A stretch of 6,519 bases of DNA from Saprospiraceae bacterium. GTDB taxonomy: Bacteria > Bacteroidota > Bacteroidia > Chitinophagales > Saprospiraceae. Shown here piece by piece: positions 1-5,685 of the stretch (the first letter of the stretch is position 1; each line of letters begins with the position of its first letter). A program made the position numbers and the translations under genes. The DNA lies in NCBI GenBank assembly GCA_014379665.1, contig JACMLK010000329.1, forward strand, positions 1-6,519. The letters are read 5' to 3'. Under the pieces are notes generated by a model, which was given only the letters and a program-made list of their open reading frames with translations, searched no databases and was not told where the DNA came from.

Positions 1-671
1 CCCAATTTCAGGTCAATCACTATGGCATCAGCTCCGCATGCCAGTTTTTTACTCATGACACTGGAAGCAATCAATGAAATATTATCTACAGTGCCTGTAA
101 CGTCACGCAGCGCGTAAAGCTTTTTATCCGCTGGAACCAAAGTGGCGTTCTGACTGCAAATGGCTATTCCGTGAGATTTTACTTTATTTATAAACTCAGA
201 ACCCGTCATTTCCACCCTAAAACCGGGAATGGCTTCAAGTTTATCCAATGTCCCGCCAGTATGCCCCAGTCCTCTACCAGACATCTTGGCCACAGGAACT
301 CCTGCAGCAGCAACTAATGGTCCCAATATAAGGGTAGTTTTATCACCTACCCCGCCGGTGCTGTGTTTATCTACCTTGATGCCGGGTATGTCTGACAGGT
401 CAATCAAATCGCCTGATCTCATCATGGCATCTGTAAGTGCAGCCGTCTCTTCATCATTCAATCCGCGAAAGAACACTGCCATCAACCAGGCTGCCATCTG
501 ATAATCGGGGATTTCGCCTTTCACAAAACCCCGGATAATATCACCGATTTCATCCCGCGTAAGGATAAATCCATCTCTTTTCTTTTTAATTATCTCTACC
601 AAAATATTATTGTAAAAACACTTAAGATTATATCTTTTAATATGCCGTCTTTGCAACTCCTTTGGTTCCAT
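1..671 (-). CDS. deoA: Pyrimidine-nucleoside (thymidine) phosphorylase, N-terminal part, cut by left edge
   Basis: Catalyses phosphorolysis of thymidine (and, in PyNP-type members, uridine) to the free base and (deoxy)ribose-1-phosphate in the cytoplasm. An uninterrupted frame of 223 codons runs from ATG 671 off the left edge. The family signature [13 protein letters not shown] is present, as are [13 protein letters not shown] (phosphate site) and [17 protein letters not shown]. By alignment from memory to E. coli DeoA (H85, R171, S186, K190), all four catalytic residues are kept here as H103, R189, S204 and K208. The wording is closer to Bacillus Pdp than to E. coli DeoA, so uridine activity is likely. 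The ATG is preceded by an AGAGGTG-like ribosome site, but it adds about 18 basic residues to the usual N-terminus; a TTG at 602 would give the normal start ([10 protein letters not shown]). It lies 35 bases after deoB on the same strand, so co-transcription is expected. The C-terminal half is outside the window. Confidence 0.95.
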   Translation of the reverse strand, partial: MEPKELQRRHIKRYNLKCFYNNILVEIIKKKRDGFILTRDEIGDIIRGFVKGEIPDYQMAAWLMAVFFRGLNDEETAALTDAMMRSGDLIDLSDIPGIKVDKHSTGGVGDKTTLILGPLVAAAGVPVAKMSGRGLGHTGGTLDKLEAIPGFRVEMTGSEFINKVKSHGIAICSQNATLVPADKKLYALRDVTGTVDNISLIASSVMSKKLACGADAIVIDLKL

Positions 672-706
672 AGGCTAATCTCACCTCTGAATTCAAAAGT
701 CAGGAC

Positions 707-1870
707 CTAATCACTAAGACAACTACTACCGGTAGTCTCAAATTCTATGCCTAAAACGTCAGCCACAGTCGCTGCAATATCCGAAAAACTCTTCCGCACT
801 CCAAAGTTGTTACCTGCTTTGACATTTTTACCATAAATAAGGATTGGAATATACTCTCTGGTATGATCCGTTCCCTGCCATGTAGGATCGTTTCCGTGGT
901 CAGCGGTAATGATAAGAATATCGTTATCTTTCATTTTATCCATTAATGACGGGATGTATTTATCAAATTCCTCCAGACACGCTGCATATCCTGCCACATC
1001 TCTTCGATGACCGAAATGCATGTCAAAATCAACCAGATTTGTAAATATCAAACCTTCCATATCTTCGTCCAGTGCTTGGATAGTTGCTTCAATGCCTGCT
1101 ATATTATGGGTGGTTTTGATATATCTGCTGATGCCTTTACCGGCGAAGATATCAGAAATCTTACCGATGGCCAGCACCCCCATGCCATGAGCCAATATGG
1201 CATCCAATACGTTGTCCGGTGGCCTCACAGCAAAATCTTTTCTGCCGGATGTGCGTGAATAATTGCCCGACGTACCTGTAAATGGCCTGGCGATTACTCT
1301 GCCAACTTCCAAATCGCCGGTTAACATATCTCTTGCTGTCTGACATATCCTGTATTGCTCTTCCATAGGAATAACATCTTCGTGCATAGCAATCTGGAAT
1401 ACACTATCAGCAGAAGTATACACAATAGGAAAGCCGGTTCGCACATGCTCATCACCCAGCTCTTCGATGATAGTTGTACCTGATGCGGCATAGTTGCCTA
1501 AGGTTTTTACTCCAATGGCTGCTTCAAAACGATCAATAAAATCCTTAGGGAAACCATCAGAAAAAACAGGAAAAGGGTGTTCTAAAATGCTGCCCGCAAT
1601 TTCCCAATGTCCTGTAGTCGTATCCTTTCCGGCCGACTTTTCCATGGCTTTGCCAAAGGCGGCAAGAGGGTGATCTGTCTTGGGTAGTGCGTTTTGATGA
1701 TCAATGTTGCCTAATCCCATTTTTATTAAATTGGGAATTTGCATATGTGGATAGTGCACAGCAATATGTCCCAGTGTATTGCTCCCTTCATCTCCATAAA
1801 GATGGGCATCAGGCAAGTACCCTATTCCTACACTATCGAGCACTATTAGAATAACGCGGCTATGCTTCAT
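707..1870 (-). CDS. deoB: Phosphopentomutase
   Basis: Interconverts (deoxy)ribose-1-phosphate and the 5-phosphate, linking nucleoside phosphorolysis to the pentose-phosphate pathway and, via DeoC, to glyceraldehyde-3-phosphate. The protein is 387 aa, the normal family length, and belongs to the alkaline phosphatase superfamily. The two-Mn site is complete: D12 (VLDSVGIG), D283 and H288 (DFDMHFGH), D324 and H325 (ADHGND) and H336 (GTDHTRE). T85 in DTTTGHWE matches the phosphorylated threonine of Bacillus cereus PPM. The cap region contains FPIVYTSADSVFQIA and GRVIARPFTG. I start at ATG 1870 (MKHSRVILIVLDS), where the family normally begins; the frame stays open to a GTG at 1924, but those 18 residues look non-coding. 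No strong Shine-Dalgarno is visible. It is probably the first gene of the operon with the phosphorylase that follows. Confidence 0.96.
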   Translation of the reverse strand: MKHSRVILIVLDSVGIGYLPDAHLYGDEGSNTLGHIAVHYPHMQIPNLIKMGLGNIDHQNALPKTDHPLAAFGKAMEKSAGKDTTTGHWEIAGSILEHPFPVFSDGFPKDFIDRFEAAIGVKTLGNYAASGTTIIEELGDEHVRTGFPIVYTSADSVFQIAMHEDVIPMEEQYRICQTARDMLTGDLEVGRVIARPFTGTSGNYSRTSGRKDFAVRPPDNVLDAILAHGMGVLAIGKISDIFAGKGISRYIKTTHNIAGIEATIQALDEDMEGLIFTNLVDFDMHFGHRRDVAGYAACLEEFDKYIPSLMDKMKDNDILIITADHGNDPTWQGTDHTREYIPILIYGKNVKAGNNFGVRKSFSDIAATVADVLGIEFETTGSSCLSD

Positions 1871-1896
1871 GTATTGAGTGCCATTGATTTTGGGAA

Positions 1897-1930
1897 TAAA
1901 AGTAATTGTTTTCCCTGATATCACCTAAAA
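1897..1930 (-). promoter_or_regulatory. Weak candidate Bacteroidota-type promoter for deoBA
   Basis: On the minus strand TACTTTTA (1904-1897) matches seven of eight positions of the Bacteroidota -7 consensus TAnnTTTG. It is preceded after 20 bases by TTTTAG (1930-1925), a poor match to the -33 element TTTG. It ends 26 bases before the deoB ATG at 1870, which would leave a short leader and would fit the ATG rather than the upstream GTG. Such matches are common in AT-rich DNA, so this is only a candidate. Confidence 0.2.
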
Positions 1931-1985
1931 TATGGTCATTTGTACAACAGCTACTATGTTATGGTGGTGTTTACTTACATTTTGC

Positions 1986-2008
1986 ATAATCAACAAAATG
2001 TTGATTAT
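1986..2008. promoter_or_regulatory. Perfect 10-bp inverted repeat upstream of deoB, possible operator
   Basis: The arms ATAATCAACA (1986-1995) and TGTTGATTAT (1999-2008) are exact reverse complements around a 3-base AAA centre. The repeat lies about 115 bases upstream of the deoB ATG. It is AT-rich and has no T-tract on either side, so it is a poor terminator; a dimeric-regulator binding site is the more natural reading, by inference only. The symmetry is seen directly; the function is not shown by the sequence. Confidence 0.35.
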
Positions 2009-2308
2009 TTATCATTCTTACCAGCTATGCCTTATTGCAATGACTCCGGATACGACATTTGATTTCTCTCCTGTGAAAGACACTATCGTCGGAGAAGTTT
2101 ACCTAAACTTGGGGAAACAACCTCCGGATGACAGCTTGTTCATCCCTAATTATGCATCAGAAAAGTTGGTGTTACCTTCCTGCCAATCGTCAGGTATACC
2201 GTCTGAAACTGAAGCCAAATATCGAACAAAAAGCTAAGCATAAATTTGATATCCTCTTCATATAGTCAAATTGCATGATATGACTTTCTTTCTACAAATT
2301 AGTATATT

Positions 2309-3001
2309 TCAATTACTGTTGTGCTTTAAATCCTGCAATTCTCTCAAAAACTCCATAGCCTTTGTAACTCTTGACCCTGACGATTTCTGAATAAACTCTT
2401 TTACCCATTTTTTATGAATATTTTTGTAGGTTACTTCCTTGTAAAACCATATGCCTAACGGAATTAATATGACAAATGCGACTATTTGTGCTGTCCACCA
2501 ACTTCCATTTGATTTTGTAATGATATCAAAATCAGCTAAGGCTCTAATATCAAAATCCTTGATAACTTTTGTAAGAATTGTTGGATATGCCAGAAATGTA
2601 GGGATAAATAAAATAGTCAATTTAGCGTAATTCAGCATATGTGTTTGCAATACAACAATTGAACTCTGAATTGTTGCAATGTCTTTATTAAAGTCTATTC
2701 TTTTTATTAAATTAATTTGCTTTAAGGCGTTTGCAAAAGTAGTTGCATAAAAAGTCAACAAACCAATTGCAGAAATCGCATACGGGAATTGAGAAATGTT
2801 TTTAAATAGAAAACCAATCAATAGTACAATTGCGATTGAATGAAATATACATTCAATCACCCTTTGGCGATACATTGATTTAAATTTTGAAACAACTTTT
2901 TGGGTCTGAATCAACCCTATATTTTGGTCATTGAGCTTTAAGTTTTTTTCTAATTTAATATTATTAGAATGCCACATTGTTTTTAATTCGTCTAATTCCA
3001 T
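2309..3001 (-). CDS. Four-helix inner-membrane protein, putative anti-sigma partner of the adjacent ECF factor
   Basis: The protein is 230 aa with no enzymatic motif. Residues 1-48 form a charged, probably cytoplasmic head (MELDELKTMWHSNN). Four hydrophobic segments follow at about 49-67, 73-93, 127-146 and 168-187. The tail of about 43 residues is basic (KNIHKKWVKEFIQK). The start is ATG 3001, 11 bases after the stop of the sigma factor gene, with no Shine-Dalgarno but an A/T-rich leader, as is common in Bacteroidota. Genes beginning MELDELK and placed directly behind an ECF sigma factor recur in this phylum and are usually left as hypothetical proteins. A membrane-held anti-sigma role is an inference from position and topology: there is no zinc HxxxCxxC anti-sigma motif and no FecR domain. 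It could instead be a membrane effector of the same regulon. Confidence 0.8.
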   Translation of the reverse strand: MELDELKTMWHSNNIKLEKNLKLNDQNIGLIQTQKVVSKFKSMYRQRVIECIFHSIAIVLLIGFLFKNISQFPYAISAIGLLTFYATTFANALKQINLIKRIDFNKDIATIQSSIVVLQTHMLNYAKLTILFIPTFLAYPTILTKVIKDFDIRALADFDIITKSNGSWWTAQIVAFVILIPLGIWFYKEVTYKNIHKKWVKEFIQKSSGSRVTKAMEFLRELQDLKHNSN

Positions 3002-3012
3002 TATTTAAAAGT

Positions 3013-3504
3013 TTATTTATTTGAAAAATTTGTTCTCAGTTTATCTTTAATTCGATTGATTTTGGTCGCTACATTTGTTTCAGTGAAGCCTGTAATGTGT
3101 GCAATTTCTCTATGTGATTTATCATCCAGATACAATAGAATAATGGCTTTGTCAATTTCTTTTAATTCGTTTATGAAATCCTGTAATAAGAGGAGATTGT
3201 TTTCAACTTCGATATCCTCAGACATTTCTTCAAAAACAATCAATCCTTCTGAAATTGAATCATGATTTTTGAATTTCTTTTCCCTACGATAAAATGAAAT
3301 TGCTACATTCAAAGCGATTCGATACATCCATGTTGAAAATTTAAACTCATTATTAAAACTGTCGAACGATTTCCATAAGTTATAAATAATTTCCTGAGCT
3401 AAATCTTCTCTATCATTTTTGTCGGAACAGTAGGAATTACAAATTTTATAAATTATCCCTTTGTTTTCACTTACGAGTCTAGTGAATTCCTGTTCTTTTG
3501 TCAT
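3013..3504 (-). CDS. ECF-type RNA polymerase sigma-70 factor
   Basis: This is an alternative sigma factor that would direct RNA polymerase to a small regulon, typically under control of a membrane partner. The protein is 163 aa. Sigma region 2 spans about residues 9-76, with the core-binding stretch DLAQEIIYNLWKSFDSF (34-50) and the -10 recognition helix FSTWMYRIALNVAISFYRRE (56-75). A short acidic linker (82-107) follows, then region 4 (108-158) with the helix-turn-helix SHREIAHITGFTETNVATKI. There is no C-terminal extension. I start at ATG 3504 (MTKEQEF), where such factors normally begin. An ATG at 3552 in the same frame would add 16 Lys-rich residues and overlap the end of the hydrolase gene by 20 bases. 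A GGAAG lies just upstream of 3504. It sits between the hydrolase and the membrane protein, presumably in one operon. The signal it answers cannot be read from sequence. Confidence 0.92.
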   Translation of the reverse strand: MTKEQEFTRLVSENKGIIYKICNSYCSDKNDREDLAQEIIYNLWKSFDSFNNEFKFSTWMYRIALNVAISFYRREKKFKNHDSISEGLIVFEEMSEDIEVENNLLLLQDFINELKEIDKAIILLYLDDKSHREIAHITGFTETNVATKINRIKDKLRTNFSNK

Positions 3505-3532
3505 CACTTCCAATATTGATTTGGTTTTGAAT

Positions 3533-4429
3533 TTATTTAACGTTTTGACCATACAACACTTTTAGAGTTCTGCTATGGCAAGCCGGTACAACTGACAAAT
3601 GAGTTTCACCATCAAATATTTGACTTATCATTGTTAAACCTTTATATTCACGGTTTTTTAATGTGTTGGTAAAAGTAGTCATAGGATCTATCATGATCCC
3701 ACCTTCCAATGCCCCGGCCGAAAAAAAGACATTTGCTGATATTGATTTGCTTTGTGTTGAAAATGAGCTTTCAATTGATAACATTTCATTGTTGTTCCAC
3801 CAAAAAGACGGACTATTTATACCATATCTTTTAAATAAAACCGGTTTTTTTACAAGGCAATATCCAGCGAATAAACCACCAAGTGAGTGTCCGGATATTC
3901 CTCGGTCGGCGGAGGTTTTATAATGTTTATCAATGAATGTAATTATATCATTTTGTAAGGTACTAAGGAACAATTCAGCCCCACCGGATTTTAATTTTCC
4001 ATCAGGAATATTCATAATTTTTGACCATAGTGTGTCAGATTGAGGGATACTAGATGGAGTGAAATCATTGTACCTACCAGCAAACCATTCTGCATCTGCC
4101 TGACTGTCGTCGTCAATAGCCACAATAATAACATCTTTAATTTCCTTTCCCAAATCCAAAACTTCCCGAATGGAATGAAATGAGGTGAAAGAATATTTCC
4201 CATCTAAAACATACAATACAGGATAGTGTATGGTATCGCCGATTGAATAATCCTTTGGAAGGGATACATACAATTGATAGAGTTTACTATTAAAACTTGA
4301 TTTAATAATATGTTCTTTTGTAGTTGTCATTAAATTGTTGCTTTTATCCTGTCCGAATGAGTTAGTTGTGCTTAAAAAAACAAACATACAGAAAATAAGG
4401 CTTGAAATGTTTGAATTAATCCGGTTCAT
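3533..4429 (-). CDS. Secreted esterase D-like alpha/beta hydrolase (Fes/IroE/BesA type fold)
   Basis: The protein is 298 aa with a signal peptide of about 26 residues (hydrophobic LIFCMFVFLS, ending SFGQ), so it is periplasmic or surface-exposed. The mature part follows the Pfam Esterase (PF00756) pattern: an N-terminal strand region (LYQLYVSLPKDY), YPVLYVLDGKYSF at 69-81, VIIVAIDDD at 100-108, the nucleophile elbow GHSLGG with Ser182, SPSFWW at 206-211, and the C-terminal GETHLSVVP with catalytic His277. The acid is probably in the 237-250 region, but I cannot fix it. Relatives cleave siderophore esters, acyl or xylan esters, so the substrate is open. There is no lipobox. The stop is 28 bases before the sigma-factor start, so it is probably the first gene of a three-gene unit, or a target gene of that sigma factor. 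The upstream 140 bases are AT-rich with no promoter I would defend. Confidence 0.88.
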   Translation of the reverse strand: MNRINSNISSLIFCMFVFLSTTNSFGQDKSNNLMTTTKEHIIKSSFNSKLYQLYVSLPKDYSIGDTIHYPVLYVLDGKYSFTSFHSIREVLDLGKEIKDVIIVAIDDDSQADAEWFAGRYNDFTPSSIPQSDTLWSKIMNIPDGKLKSGGAELFLSTLQNDIITFIDKHYKTSADRGISGHSLGGLFAGYCLVKKPVLFKRYGINSPSFWWNNNEMLSIESSFSTQSKSISANVFFSAGALEGGIMIDPMTTFTNTLKNREYKGLTMISQIFDGETHLSVVPACHSRTLKVLYGQNVK

Positions 4430-4575
4430 ATTTATAATATTTTAATTTTTATGCCTACTCTTTCAGTTTTCGGCTTCCCTGTTTTTTGTCAATTTGATAT
4501 ATGATTCGGACAGGTCTTAAAATATCACATTTTTTTTGTAGTTTTCTCAAACTTTTATAATAAAACTGAATAGAG
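4430..4575. other. AT-rich intergenic stretch upstream of the hydrolase gene
   Basis: It holds runs of T and A and must contain the promoter of the hydrolase/sigma operon on the minus strand. I looked for TTTG plus TAnnTTTG spacing and for an ECF-like promoter pair and found only weak matches (for example TATTTTAA after a TTTG with a 23-base spacer), so none is called. No gene is seen in it. Confidence 0.6.
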
Positions 4576-5016
4576 ATGGAGAGAATATATGAGTTTGGCC
4601 AGTCAAGTTACCCGAAAGAAGAAAAGTAGTTTTCATCGGGAAACTCTTGAAAATATTAAATGAAGTAGATGTAGTGCGGCTTGAACACAAAACTAGCAGA
4701 CAGGTTTTTATTTGTTGAAAACACTATATTTATCTTATGATTGATTGTCCCAAATGGCTCTGGTTACATCCGAAACTGACTTAACATAAAGCTTTAATAG
4801 GTGCATTTTGCCTCTTTTTATTCCGTTGTTCAATGGAACATCAAATTATATTTTTCGGGAACGATGCTCCACACGATGAGAAGGTTTTATAACATTTGGA
4901 AAGTTTGCTCCGGATAGGAGGAGTCATGCTGAATTAAAGAAAACTCGCTCCCGGTGATAGAAAGAATTCTGATCACGGAAAAGAATATGTTAATTGAATT
5001 GATGCAAATGCGTTAA
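4576..5016 (+). pseudogene. Decayed plus-strand gene of unknown family, several frameshifts
   Basis: Protein-like segments appear in order on the plus strand but in different frames. From ATG 4576, MERIYEFGQSSYPKEEK reaches a stop at 4629. From the AAA at 4623, in the shifted frame, KVVFIGKLLKILNEVDVVRL and then EHKTSRQVFI follow to about 4716. From 4880, EGFITFGKFAPDRRSHAELK runs to 4939. Finally, from 4939 a frame change gives ENSLPVIERILITEKN followed by MLIELMQMR, with the TAA at 5014-5016. The stretch 4717-4879 is closed in all frames. A one-base loss in the A run at 4622-4625 would explain the first break. The segments show normal hydrophobic and charged patterning and read end to end like one protein of about 145 residues, but I do not recognise the family. 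The last stop overlaps that of the converging gene at 5013. Chance remains possible. Confidence 0.4.
4943..4978 (-). terminator. Candidate Rho-independent terminator after the beta-helix-like gene
   Basis: On the minus strand, about 35 bases after the stop at 5013, CCGTGAT (4978-4972) can pair with ATCACCGG (4958-4951), allowing one bulged base. The loop is 13 bases. A T-rich stretch (TTTTCTTT, 4943-4936) follows about seven bases later. The stem is short and bulged, and the same bases lie inside the proposed decayed gene, so this is a weak call. Confidence 0.25.
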
Positions 5017-5513
5017 TCTGTACTTAATACTGTTTTACCGGTAATATCTAAGGTACTATTGGTTTCAACCATGATCAGATTATTCTTGAATGGATTGTTT
5101 ATTTCTCTTAGGTCAATGTTCTTTAGGGTGACCGTTTTCCCATTTGTGATCCTGATTCCGGATTGTATGCCTATAGTTGCAAAATCTACGGTTATCTCGG
5201 GTCTGTAGTCAATATCCAACCCTTTAAAAATAAGGCTCTTATCAATGTTCAAAGGTTTGGTCAGTAAGGTTGTGTTGACTGGTATAGGAGCGGTCTGATC
5301 ATAAGTGATCACATCACCATCATGGGCACAAGCTATGATATTGCGAAGGGTATTAAAGCCAGAATCTGCAGAGTCTTTAACGATTAATCCCTCAGGAAAT
5401 CCTGTAGATGTACCCAGAATCACAACGATCAAACTCCCGTTGCATAGTGGCTGAGCCGAAATATGGATCACGGACATCAAAAGAAAAAAACTCAAAATCA
5501 TTGGTCTGAACAT
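5013..5513 (-). CDS. Short secreted protein resembling the start of a beta-helix domain
   Basis: From ATG 5513 the protein is 166 aa with a signal peptide of about 20 residues (MFRPMILSFFLLMSVIHISA, cut before or after Q). Alternative starts are ATG 5540, adding the basic MLKIRKIVI, and ATG 5579. I prefer 5513 for its A-rich leader and compact signal peptide. The mature part holds DSADSGFNTLRNIIACAHDG and then DVITYDQ, the pattern that opens many Bacteroidota parallel beta-helix regions (compare G-S-L-R-x-A-I-x-x-A with G-D-T-I-x-F). It continues with LNIDKSLIFKGLDIDYRPEI and with IRITNGKTVTLKNIDLREI, which look like beta-helix rungs. It stops after LDITGKTVLSTD, with no type IX sorting domain and few rungs for a full helix. 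It lies about 170 bases downstream of the SprB-repeat gene on the same strand. It may be a stand-alone secreted protein or a broken-off piece of a larger surface protein. No catalytic residues are recognised. Confidence 0.7.
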   Translation of the reverse strand: MFRPMILSFFLLMSVIHISAQPLCNGSLIVVILGTSTGFPEGLIVKDSADSGFNTLRNIIACAHDGDVITYDQTAPIPVNTTLLTKPLNIDKSLIFKGLDIDYRPEITVDFATIGIQSGIRITNGKTVTLKNIDLREINNPFKNNLIMVETNSTLDITGKTVLSTD

Positions 5514-5685
5514 AATTACAATTTTTCTTATTTTAAGCATATCAGATAATACAAAGGCAATCTGTCTAAATGAAGTCATTTAATAACATGTGTTAAAATT
5601 AATCTTAGTGCAAGATATTAAAACAGCAGAAACATAAGTAAGTTTATTACTACTGCTCCTACTGCTTTAATGCCTCTTGCCTCAA
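5514..5685. other. Gap between the SprB-repeat gene and the beta-helix-like gene
   Basis: These 172 bases are AT-rich on the side of the downstream gene. In the frame of the upstream gene several stops follow TAA 5686 at once (TAG, TAG, TAA, TAA), so a single stop mutation does not explain its end. A 5-bp inverted repeat AGTAA/TTACT (5637-5641 and 5647-5651) and a loose AAAACAGCAG...CTACTGCTTT pairing are present; neither makes a convincing terminator. TATGTTTC at about 5636-5629 on the minus strand resembles a -7 element but has no partner. Confidence 0.5.

Larger units (their letters stand above)
1871..2308. other. Intergenic region upstream of deoB, no convincing gene
   Basis: This 438-base gap separates the end of the AT-rich cassette from deoB; both flanking genes are on the minus strand. 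It should hold the deoB promoter, and it contains a perfect 10-bp inverted repeat at 1986-2008. A plus-strand frame of 101 codons (1932-2237) fills most of it. Its second half (from TPDTTFDFSPVKDTIVGEVY) looks somewhat protein-like, with about 43% GC in 2041-2100. The first half is Cys/Trp/Leu-rich, there is no ribosome site, and I recognise no family. It may be a chance frame or a remnant of a surface protein; I do not call it as a gene. No clear terminator for the gene ending at 2309 is seen. Confidence 0.6.

Noticed and set aside
229..501. 90-codon plus-strand frame
   Set aside because: It lies opposite the phosphorylase, whose catalytic motifs are intact on the minus strand; its own translation is Pro/Ser-rich without any family pattern.
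1007..1346. Two frames, plus 1007-1258 and minus 1161-1346
   Set aside because: Both fall inside deoB in other frames, over conserved phosphopentomutase sequence.
1871..1924. GTG 1924 as the deoB start
   Set aside because: It adds 18 residues not typical of the family, while ATG 1870 begins exactly at the usual MKxxRVxLIVLDSVGIG pattern.
2264..2285. AGTCA/TGACT inverted repeat after the membrane-protein gene as a terminator
   Set aside because: Only five base pairs with a 12-base loop and no T-tract in the right place.
3056..3265. 69-codon plus-strand frame
   Set aside because: Antisense to the region 4 half of the sigma factor; no independent support.
3663..4203. Frames at plus 3663-3923 and minus 4012-4203
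   Set aside because: They overlap the hydrolase gene, including its nucleophile elbow and conserved strands; they are shadows of it.
4620..4632. Programmed -1 frameshift as in IS3-type transposases
   Set aside because: The A run has only four residues and no classic A AAA AAG slippery heptamer. Later frame changes downstream also argue for decay rather than recoding.
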